Source: an uncultured Methylophilus sp.
GTDB taxonomy: Bacteria; Pseudomonadota; Gammaproteobacteria; Burkholderiales; Methylophilaceae
Assembly (NCBI GenBank): GCA_936943315.1
Contig: CAKZJM010000322.1
Location: forward strand, 1 to 32,216
DNA length: 32,216 nt
Direction of reading: 5' to 3'
A model generated the notes under the pieces. The model saw only the letters and a list, made by a program, of their open reading frames with translations, was not told the origin of the DNA and did not search any database. Positions within the stretch are counted from its first letter, which is position 1. The number at the start of each line of letters is the position of its first letter. A program made the position numbers and the translations under genes. Positions 17,078 through 25,062 of this stretch are shown here, piece after piece.

Positions 17078-17423
17078 GTTCGATGATGTCCCTGAGTACG
17101 TGGAAACCGCGCTAGATCAAGCCCCGCTAGATCAAGCCAGGGTAGAAGAAGGCTTTCTTTCTGACTATGTGCCGCTGGACCAGAGCACGGTGTTGATGCT
17201 GGGCATTCTGGAGTTATTGCATGCCGAACATGTGCAGGGCAGGGCTGTGGTCTCGCTCGCGGTGATCTGCAAACGGCTGGGCATACGCATGAGTACTTTG
17301 CAGCGCTTGATGACCGCCTTAAGTGAGCAGGCCTTGGTCGAAGTGGTCACGCAAAAAGACCGCCTGGTGGCCAGCCTGACCAAAAACGGTGAGGAAGTCT
17401 CACTGGCGCTACAGGCAGCTTAA
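17067..17423 (+). CDS. Small winged-helix-like protein, possible Fdh4B-like partner
   Basis: 11-nt overlap with the preceding dehydrogenase gene; helix-turn-helix-like 'AVICKRLGIRMSTLQRLMTALSEQALVEV'. Confidence 0.55.
   Translation: MLREFDDVPEYVETALDQAPLDQARVEEGFLSDYVPLDQSTVLMLGILELLHAEHVQGRAVVSLAVICKRLGIRMSTLQRLMTALSEQALVEVVTQKDRLVASLTKNGEEVSLALQAA
17111..17138 (+). repeat. Tandem duplication inside the small ORF (period 15 bp)
   Basis: GCTAGATCAAGCC at 17111-17123 and 17126-17138, encoding LDQA-P-LDQA. Confidence 0.85.
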
Positions 17424-17477
17424 CCTACCACAGGCCGTTTAATCCTGGCCTAGTGAACCCCCAGTATAGTGAAACGT

Positions 17478-17495
17478 CAGCCATGGCAATGGCTG
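17478..17495. promoter_or_regulatory. Candidate operator CAGCCAT-GGCA-ATGGCTG next to TATAAT (17499-17504)
   Basis: Perfect 7-bp inverted repeat immediately upstream of a consensus -10 element and the MocR gene. Confidence 0.45.
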
Positions 17496-17535
17496 GAGTA
17501 TAATCAGGCAATCCCATTCCCGCCTGTTCGCCTTC

Positions 17536-18990
17536 ATGAAGCTTTATGTCTCGTTCGCCGCTCGCATCCGCGCCATGATAGATGAAGGCGTGCTACGGCC
17601 AGGCGACAGGATATTCTCGGTGCGCCAGGCCAGCCAGAAATACGAGCTGAGTATCAGCACCGTCTTGCGTGCCTACCTGTTGCTTGAGCAGGAAGGTGTG
17701 ATCAGCAGCCATCCGCAATCCGGTTATTACGTCACGCCGCGCAAACGTTTGCAGCAACGGCAAACTTCGCCGCTGGCCAAGGATATTAATTTATCCGAGA
17801 TTGATGCCAGCAAACTGGTGCTGACCACGCTTAAATCTATCCGTGAATTTGGCACGGTGCCGCTGGGTTCGCCGTTTCCCGATCCGCAACTGTTTCCACT
17901 GAAACGCATTCACCAATACGAAAAAGCCCTCACCGATGACGAAGGCGAATGGGGGGTGCTCAGTGATTTGCCACCCGGCAACGAATTGCTGCGCCAGCAG
18001 ATTGCGCGCCGCTACCTGGCGAATGGCATGGATGTCTCGCCAGATGATATTGTCATTACGCATGGTGCGACCGAAGCGATCACGCTGTGCTTGCAAGCCG
18101 TGGCCAAGGCCGGGGATACCATTGCACTGGAATCACCTGGCTATTACGCGCTGGCGCACACCGTGGAACGCCTGGGCATGAAGGTGGCAGAAATCCGCAC
18201 TGACCCCGCCTCTGGCATAGATCTGGATGCGTTGCGTGCGGTCACCGACAATGTGCGGATTGCGGCCGTGATTCTCACCACCAACTTCCAGAATCCGCTG
18301 GGTTTTGTCATGCCTGCGGACAAGAAACAGGCGCTGGTGGCGTTTCTCTCCGAGCAGAATATCCCGCTGATTGAAGACGATGTGTATAGCGAACTGTATT
18401 TCAGTGAGGCGCCACCGTTACCGGCCAAGGCGTTTGACCACACTGGCATGGTGTTGCATTGCTCTTCGTTTTCAAAATCCTTGGCGCCGGGATACCGCGT
18501 GGGCTGGACCACGCCAGGCCGTTACCGCCAGGAGGTGGAGCGCTTGATGTTCCTCAATAGCTTGTCGCTCACGTCGGCGCCGCAGATTGCGATTGCCAAG
18601 TTTATGCAGCGCGATGGTTTTGAGCAGCACCTGAAACAGTTGCGGCATACGCTGCGCTCCAATTATGTGTTGATGCGCAATGTGATTGAGCAGGCTTTTC
18701 CGGCCGGGACACAGCTTTCGGTGCCCCAAGGCGGCTATGTGATCTGGGTCAAGCTACCCCCGGCGCTGGATGCGCTCGCACTTTACCGGGCCGCCATCGA
18801 CAATGGGATTACCGTTGCCCCCGGCACCATTTTCTCGCGCAAAAAAGAGTTGACCCATTATATCCGCCTGAACTTCAGCCACCTGTGGACGCTAGCCATT
18901 GAGCAGGCAGTCCGTGATGTGGGCGCACTGGCGTGCGACATGCTGGCAGCCGATAAAGTGGATAAGCCGGACCCGTTGAAGGGCACCTAA
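17536..18990 (+). CDS. MocR-type regulator (GntR winged helix plus class I aminotransferase domain)
   Basis: N-terminal 'GDRIFSVRQASQKYELSISTVLRAYLLLEQEGVISSHPQSGYYV'; C-terminal aminotransferase with 'LHCSSFSKSLAPGYRVGW' lysine motif. Confidence 0.9.
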   Translation: MKLYVSFAARIRAMIDEGVLRPGDRIFSVRQASQKYELSISTVLRAYLLLEQEGVISSHPQSGYYVTPRKRLQQRQTSPLAKDINLSEIDASKLVLTTLKSIREFGTVPLGSPFPDPQLFPLKRIHQYEKALTDDEGEWGVLSDLPPGNELLRQQIARRYLANGMDVSPDDIVITHGATEAITLCLQAVAKAGDTIALESPGYYALAHTVERLGMKVAEIRTDPASGIDLDALRAVTDNVRIAAVILTTNFQNPLGFVMPADKKQALVAFLSEQNIPLIEDDVYSELYFSEAPPLPAKAFDHTGMVLHCSSFSKSLAPGYRVGWTTPGRYRQEVERLMFLNSLSLTSAPQIAIAKFMQRDGFEQHLKQLRHTLRSNYVLMRNVIEQAFPAGTQLSVPQGGYVIWVKLPPALDALALYRAAIDNGITVAPGTIFSRKKELTHYIRLNFSHLWTLAIEQAVRDVGALACDMLAADKVDKPDPLKGT

Positions 18991-19017
18991 CTGGAGTGCG
19001 ATGAAAGCGGCTTTGGC

Positions 19018-19557
19018 TTAGCCGCGACGGGCCGCTTCAATGGTCGCAATATCAATCTTTTTCATGGTCATCATGGCTTCAAAGGCCCGTCTGGCCGCGG
19101 CCGGGTCGCTGTCCGTGATGGCGTTCGTCAAGGCCACGGGGGTGATCTGCCAGAAAATACCCCATTTATCCCTGCACCAGCCGCACTCGCTTTCCTCGCC
19201 ACCGTTGCTGACAATCGCTTGCCAGTAGCGGTCGGTTTCGTCCTGATCTAAGGTCGCAACCTGAAACGAAAACGCCCAGTTGTGCTCGACGCCGGGGCCG
19301 CCGTTGAGCCCCAGGCAGGGAATGCCCATGACGGTGAACGCGACGGTTAACACATCGCCCGCTTTCCCGGCAGGGTAGTCTGCGGGCGCACGGTAGACAG
19401 CGTCCACCGAAGCGTTGGGAAAAGTCTCGGCATAAAATCGGGCGGCCTGTTCGGCGCAGCCATCGTACCAAAGACACACTGTATTTTTAGAACCTGTTGC
19501 CATATCAATGCTCCGTTGGATTGCAAAAGAGAGACGTCTTGCCGCTGTGACAGACAA
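19018..19557 (-). CDS. VOC/PhnB-like family protein; likely start ATG at 19503
   Basis: 'CLWYDGCAEQAARFYAETFPNASV...', 'FTVMGIPCLGLNGGP', 'CGWCRDKWGIFWQITP' pattern. Confidence 0.85.
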   Translation of the reverse strand: MSVTAARRLSFAIQRSIDMATGSKNTVCLWYDGCAEQAARFYAETFPNASVDAVYRAPADYPAGKAGDVLTVAFTVMGIPCLGLNGGPGVEHNWAFSFQVATLDQDETDRYWQAIVSNGGEESECGWCRDKWGIFWQITPVALTNAITDSDPAAARRAFEAMMTMKKIDIATIEAARRG

Positions 19558-19776
19558 GCAGAATGTGCTCTAGCCCTGCGCCAGATAAGGGTGCCAGCGG
19601 GGTTGTTGATGTCTTATGCACAGGCAGGCTGACCGTGGCGCTTATCGTGTAAATTAATTACTATAAATACTCTTAGCGTCTTTGACAAAATTAGTATTTA
19701 ATAACCATTTCAAGGTGCACGCGGTAACTGATTGATCCTGGATGTTCAAACATAAAAGGGGCTGTCGTCATGCGAG

Positions 19777-22700
19777 TTGCAGGGGTTGGTTGTGAAGCCT
19801 AAAAACCAAGCGTTTTGGGCGCTGGAATCCGTGATCATTTATGGGTTCATCAGCTTTTTTGCGCTATTGGTGCTGCTGGGCATCACCAGCATGATTTATC
19901 TTGAGCGCTTTTCTGAAAATAGCCGCTGGGTCACCCATACCCATGCCGTGATTTCCACACTGGATCGCGGTTTGATCTTTTTTAACCAGCTGGAAGTTTC
20001 CCAGCGCGGTTTCCTGCTGACGAGCGATGATAGTTCGATCACCCGCCGCGATGCCGCCCTGGCCGACTTGCAAAAAGAGATTGCACAGCTGGCCGTGCTG
20101 ACCAAGGATAATAGTTTTCAGCAAAAGCAAGTCAACGAGCTCAGACGCCTTATCGACCGGCGGATTGTCTACTTCCATCAAATTAACGACATTGCGCGGA
20201 CAAGCTCTGTTGATCAATTGAAAGCGCTGCTGCGCAAAGACTTTATCCGCAGGGAAGATATGCTGGAAATTCGGGGCGTGTTCAATGCCATGTCGATGGA
20301 AGAACAGGGCTTGCTGAGCCAGCGTACCCAGTCAGAGCAGGAACATGCCAAAGACCTGCTGATCCTGTTTGCGGTGATGTCTATCGCCATCCTCATTTTC
20401 TTCCCATTGCTGATCTGGCGCATACAGCGCGATCTTAAAATCCGCAAACAAGCCCTGGTTGAACAAAAACGGCTGACAGATATTCTCGACACCTCCCCTG
20501 ATCTGATTGCCAATAAAACCCTGCAAGGCGAATATTTTTATCTGAATAGCGGGGGGCGCAAGCTGCTTGGCTTGGGCGAACATGAAGATATCACGTCCCA
20601 GCCGATTTCAAGAATGCGTCCCGCCTGGGCGAATGAGCTTATCCGTAATCAGGCCATCCCTACCGCACTGAGCGCGGGCGTCTGGCGGGGCGAGACGGCC
20701 TATATTACGCGGAGTGGCGTAGAAATCCCGGTGTCTCAAGTGGTGGTGGTACACCGCAATGCAGAGGGTGTACCTACCCATTTATCCACCGTGGCGCGCA
20801 ATGTGAGCGACTTCAAGCAGATTGAATATGACCTCACCAATGCGGCCGTTTACGATCAAACGCATAGCGAAGTGTTGCGTTTGTTTAATGCCAATTATGA
20901 CCGCGCCAATATCCTGGCCAACATGCTGGATATCTTGGCCAAAAACCATGCGTTCCCGGTCTCGGCCATTTATGGCTATGACGAATGGAGCGGGATTTAC
21001 CGTCTGGAAAGTGCACATGCTGCCCCGGTAGATATCCTCAATGAATTCAAGCTTGGCCATGGTGTGATTGGTGAGGCCATCCAGAACAACCAGACCTTGA
21101 TCCTCAGTGAGCTGGATGAATTACCTTCACTGACGATAGAAACCGGGCTGCACTCGTTTAAACCCAAAGACATCATTATTTGCCCGGTGAGTTACCAGGA
21201 GAAACGCCTGGCCGTATTGGTGCTGGCAGCCAGCAAGGCCATCACCGAGCGTGATCAAACTTTTATTGAACGCCTCTCGGCCCAGTTGGGGGTCGCTTTG
21301 CATAATATTCAGCAATACGGTGACCTGAAGCTGCTGGCCGAACAGCTGCGCCTGCGTAGCGAAGAAATCGGCTTGAAAAATGAGCAGTTACAGGAAGCAG
21401 ATCGCATGAAGTCTGAGTTTCTGGCCACCATGTCACACGAACTGCGCACGCCGCTCAATGCCATCATTGGCTTCTCCGAGATACTCAGGGATGGCATGGT
21501 TGGTGCGCTGGAGGATAAACAGAAAGGCTATGTCAGTGATATTTTTGAGAGCGGGCAACACCTGCTTTCACTGATTAACGATGTGCTGGATTTATCCAAG
21601 ATTGAAGCGGGCCGGATGGTGTTGGAGGTGGAGGCGGTCGAGGTGAAGGGCTTGCTGCAAAGCTGCCTTTCCATCATCAAGGAAAAAGCGGCAGCGCAAC
21701 GTGTGCAATTGCAGACTGAAGTCTCTGCAACGCTAGGCGCTGCCTGGCTGGATGCGCGCAAGGTGAAGCAGATCGTTTATAACCTGTTGTCGAATGCGGT
21801 TAAGTTCACGCCCGAAGGCGGGCAGATCACGTTGCAGGCGCAACTGGTAGAGCGCGACCAACTACTGGCCAATACCAGGAATATGGCGGGCAGCCATATC
21901 TCAGGTATAGGTAACGATGCGCAGTTTATTGAGATTGCCATCACGGATACCGGGATCGGTATTGATGCACAGGATATTCCGCGGTTGTTCCAGCCTTTTG
22001 TCCAGGTAGAAAGCACCTTGTCGCGCCGCTTTGAGGGCACGGGCCTGGGGTTGGCGCTGGTGCGCAAGCTGGCTGAAATGCACGGAGGCGCCGTGGCCGT
22101 GAGCAGCACGCCGGGCAAGGGCAGTACCTTTACTGTCTGGTTGCAATACAAGCCCAGCGTGCCCGAAACCGCGGCGAGCCCACTGGCAACGGCTGGCGGC
22201 ATGCGGCCACTGCAAACCAGCGAACCGCCGCATGTGCTGGTGCTGGAAGATGATGACCGCGCCGCCGACCTGATCAGGCTGCAGCTTGAGGCTGACCATT
22301 GCAAGGTGACGCGGGCCGCCACTGCCGAGATTGCCCTGGCGATTCTGGCCGATGGCCCCGCCCCAGATTTGATTACGCTGGATATTTTGCTGCCTGGCAT
22401 GGATGGCTGGGAGTTTTTGACCAAGCTCAAGGCAGACCGGCGGCTGGCACACGTGCCGGTGGTCATCCTGTCCATTGTGGCTGACAGCAACCGCGGCCTG
22501 TCGCTGGGCGCCGCACAAGTGTTGCAAAAACCAGTGTCGGCAGAAGATTTGCAAACGGCGCTGTGCAAGCTGGGCTTTGTGAAACCAGTCGATCAGCAGG
22601 CGGGATTGAACGTGCTGGTGGTGGACGATGACCCCAAGGCGGTTGAAATTATTTCCACTTATCTTGAGCATGCCAACCACACCGTGTTACGCGCTTATGG

Positions 22701-23031
22701 CGGCAGCGAAGCCATACACATTGCAAAATCACAAACGCCCGATCTGATTGTGCTGGATTTAATGATGCCTGAAATCAGCGGGTTTGAAGTGGTTGAAGAC
22801 TTGAAGCTGGATAAGCGCACGGCAAAAATACCCATCATCATCGTCACCTCCAAATTCCTCACGCCTGATGAACGCCATATGCTGAAAGGGCAGGTGCAGG
22901 CGGTGCTGGAAAAATCCGAATTCAATCATGGCAATTTCATCAGTGAAGTGCATCGTGCATTAGCGGGCAAGCGGGGCCGCCAGTTAGCACGCAAAAATAA
23001 AGGCAAGCATGGCAAGCATACTGATCATTGA
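19777..23031 (+). CDS. Hybrid sensor histidine kinase: CHASE3, PAS, GAF, HisKA, HATPase and two receiver domains; likely GTG start at 19792
   Basis: 'FLATMSHELRTPLNAIIGFSEIL', 'GTGLGLALVRKLAEMHGG', 'ITLDILLPGMDGW', 'IVLDLMMPEISGF'; AGGGG before GTG 19792. Confidence 0.9.
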   Translation: MQGLVVKPKNQAFWALESVIIYGFISFFALLVLLGITSMIYLERFSENSRWVTHTHAVISTLDRGLIFFNQLEVSQRGFLLTSDDSSITRRDAALADLQKEIAQLAVLTKDNSFQQKQVNELRRLIDRRIVYFHQINDIARTSSVDQLKALLRKDFIRREDMLEIRGVFNAMSMEEQGLLSQRTQSEQEHAKDLLILFAVMSIAILIFFPLLIWRIQRDLKIRKQALVEQKRLTDILDTSPDLIANKTLQGEYFYLNSGGRKLLGLGEHEDITSQPISRMRPAWANELIRNQAIPTALSAGVWRGETAYITRSGVEIPVSQVVVVHRNAEGVPTHLSTVARNVSDFKQIEYDLTNAAVYDQTHSEVLRLFNANYDRANILANMLDILAKNHAFPVSAIYGYDEWSGIYRLESAHAAPVDILNEFKLGHGVIGEAIQNNQTLILSELDELPSLTIETGLHSFKPKDIIICPVSYQEKRLAVLVLAASKAITERDQTFIERLSAQLGVALHNIQQYGDLKLLAEQLRLRSEEIGLKNEQLQEADRMKSEFLATMSHELRTPLNAIIGFSEILRDGMVGALEDKQKGYVSDIFESGQHLLSLINDVLDLSKIEAGRMVLEVEAVEVKGLLQSCLSIIKEKAAAQRVQLQTEVSATLGAAWLDARKVKQIVYNLLSNAVKFTPEGGQITLQAQLVERDQLLANTRNMAGSHISGIGNDAQFIEIAITDTGIGIDAQDIPRLFQPFVQVESTLSRRFEGTGLGLALVRKLAEMHGGAVAVSSTPGKGSTFTVWLQYKPSVPETAASPLATAGGMRPLQTSEPPHVLVLEDDDRAADLIRLQLEADHCKVTRAATAEIALAILADGPAPDLITLDILLPGMDGWEFLTKLKADRRLAHVPVVILSIVADSNRGLSLGAAQVLQKPVSAEDLQTALCKLGFVKPVDQQAGLNVLVVDDDPKAVEIISTYLEHANHTVLRAYGGSEAIHIAKSQTPDLIVLDLMMPEISGFEVVEDLKLDKRTAKIPIIIVTSKFLTPDERHMLKGQVQAVLEKSEFNHGNFISEVHRALAGKRGRQLARKNKGKHGKHTDH

Positions 23032-23368
23032 AGATAACCCCATGAATATGCGGCTGGCACAACTGATTCTCGAAACTGCGGGCCATGAAGTATTACAGGC
23101 GGTCAACGCGCAGGATGGATTGGAAATTGCCCGCAGCCAGTCTCCGGCGATGATACTCATGGACATCCAGCTGCCCGGCATGGATGGCCTGACTGCGACA
23201 CGGTTGCTCAAGCAAGACGTACAGACCCGGCATATCAAGATCATTGCGTTGACGGCTTTTGCCATGAAAGGGGATGAAGAAAAAATGCGTGCGGCGGGGT
23301 GTGATGACTACATCGCCAAACCGATTAGGTATAAAGAGTTTCTGGAAACCATAGGCGCCTTACTTTAA
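23009..23368 (+). CDS. Single-domain response regulator (receiver only)
   Basis: 'ILIIEDNPMNMRLAQLIL...ILMDIQLPGMDGL...ALTAFAMKGDEE...YIAKPI'; overlaps the kinase 3' end by 23 nt. Confidence 0.93.
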   Translation: MASILIIEDNPMNMRLAQLILETAGHEVLQAVNAQDGLEIARSQSPAMILMDIQLPGMDGLTATRLLKQDVQTRHIKIIALTAFAMKGDEEKMRAAGCDDYIAKPIRYKEFLETIGALL

Positions 23369-23402
23369 TCGAAACACATACGCTGGAAAGGGGGCACATA
23401 AA

Positions 23403-24479
23403 ATGGACATGAAAGTGACACGCAAGACCATTCTCATCGTAGACGATGAAGAAACCAATCGCACCTATCTTGAGACCTTGCTCGTCTCGGAAGGCTATGC
23501 CACCTTGCAGGCCCAGGACGGAAAAATGGCCTATGACATGATACTGGCCCACAGGCCCGACCTGATCTTGCTGGATGCGATGATGCCTGTGCTGGATGGG
23601 TTTGAGCTGGCGCAGCAACTCAAGAATAATGAAGTCACCAAGATTATTCCTATCATCATGCTCACTGCCCTGGTGGATAGAGCCTCCAAAATGCGGGCCT
23701 TGCAATGTGGGGTTGAAGAATTTGTCACCAAGCCGGTTGACCGGGCTGAGCTTTGGATCCGGGTACGCAACCTGTTGCGGCTCAAGGAATACAATGACTT
23801 TCTGACCGACTACAGCCACAACCTGGAAGAACAAGTGCAAGAGCGCACTTCACAATTGGTGGCCAGTTATTTTGACTCCATGTTCAGCATCATGCGTGCA
23901 GCCGAGTTCCGTGATGAAGAAACCGGTGCCCATATCCATCGCATTGCGTTTTTCTGCAAAGAGCTGGCGACTGATTTAGGCATGCCCGCACCCTTTGTGG
24001 ATACCATTTATCACGCCAGCCCGCTACATGATGTCGGCAAAATCGGCATTCCAGACCATATTCTGCTTAAACCCGGCCCACATACGGCTGAAGAGTGGGC
24101 CATCATGAAAACCCATTCGGCGCTGGGGGATAGCATCCTCGGTCACGGCAAGAGCAGCTCACCTTTCATGATGATGGGCGCCGAAATTGCCCTCAACCAT
24201 CATGAGCGCTGGGATGGCAGCGGTTATCCTCATGGCTTGAAAGGCGAGGAGATTCCGCTCTCTGCCCGCATCATGATGATGAGTGACGTCTATGATGCCC
24301 TGCGCAGCAAGCGCCCCTATAAGCCCGCATTCACACACGAGCAGGCCTTGAACATCATCCTCGAAGGCGATGGGCGCACCCAGCCTATCCATTTTGATCC
24401 CATGATATTCAACGCATTCAAAAAGCTGGCACATCGTTTCCGCGATATTTTTGAAGAGCATGCCGATACGCCAGAGTAA
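23403..24479 (+). CDS. Response regulator with HD-GYP domain (putative c-di-GMP phosphodiesterase)
   Basis: REC 'ILLDAMMPVLDGF', then 'HDVGKIGIPDHILLKPG' and 'NHHERWDGSGYPHGL'. Confidence 0.93.
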   Translation: MDMKVTRKTILIVDDEETNRTYLETLLVSEGYATLQAQDGKMAYDMILAHRPDLILLDAMMPVLDGFELAQQLKNNEVTKIIPIIMLTALVDRASKMRALQCGVEEFVTKPVDRAELWIRVRNLLRLKEYNDFLTDYSHNLEEQVQERTSQLVASYFDSMFSIMRAAEFRDEETGAHIHRIAFFCKELATDLGMPAPFVDTIYHASPLHDVGKIGIPDHILLKPGPHTAEEWAIMKTHSALGDSILGHGKSSSPFMMMGAEIALNHHERWDGSGYPHGLKGEEIPLSARIMMMSDVYDALRSKRPYKPAFTHEQALNIILEGDGRTQPIHFDPMIFNAFKKLAHRFRDIFEEHADTPE

Positions 24480-24716
24480 ATGGCAATCTTGCCATGTGCC
24501 GATGGTTGCTATCGTGTCTTTCTTGACTAAAGAGTCGATGCGGTGACCTGCGCTGGTCGCCACCTCATTTAGCGCTGTTTTCTGGGCGGTGATGGGGTGT
24601 TCACGGCGACGTTTCCTCTTGCGCCTGGTGACGTCAAGTACAGTAAAAATCCCCGCCTAAATCCTCTGCTTTTTTATTAGTCCGATTGGGCTATCTATAA
24701 AAACCGCTGCGGGTTC

Positions 24717-24722
24717 TATAAT
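24717..24722 (+). promoter_or_regulatory. Consensus -10 TATAAT upstream of the GGDEF-EAL gene (no good -35 seen)
   Basis: Exact TATAAT. Confidence 0.35.
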
Positions 24723-24755
24723 GCCCCGCATACATAAGGGTTTGTTTCATATAAA

Positions 24756-24862
24756 GAAGCTTGATGATTTTAAACAAAGCTTCCCTCTCTCACAAAAGGT
24801 CTCGGACATATCACCTGCGGTGATGTCTTCGGTCAGCCATGGTCTGCCGCACGGCATAGACC
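24756..24862 (+). other. Three consecutive hairpins in the presumed 5' leader of the 25063 GGDEF-EAL gene
   Basis: GAAGCTT/AAGCTTC (24756-24783); GACAT[AT]CACC-TGC-GGTGATGTC (24805-24827); GGTCTGCC-GCAC-GGC[AT]AGACC (24841-24862). Confidence 0.45.
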
Positions 24863-25062
24863 AGTCTTTATCAACGCCTGTTGATTTCAATCTTGCTCGC
24901 TTGAAAGCGCCAAAGTCAGGGCCACCATTTTTTAAACGGCGGATCAGACTGTTGCTGCGCAAAGCTCGGAGTTATTTTTTCGCGGAATTTTTCCGGAAAT
25001 GTTTTTTTTCAGTGATCACAATACGTGGTCACGCCATGGATGTTCAGAGACCCTTTTAAAAG

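Noticed and set aside
21777-22680. Long antisense ORFs (263 and 259 aa) opposite the hybrid kinase
   Set aside because: Opposite strand of a strongly supported coding region, with low-complexity serine/alanine-rich or histidine-rich translations typical of antisense frames.
24721-25059. 112-aa ORF before the GGDEF-EAL gene
   Set aside because: Starts inside a likely -10 element, is rich in inverted repeats, has no recognisable protein pattern and sits where a leader RNA is expected.
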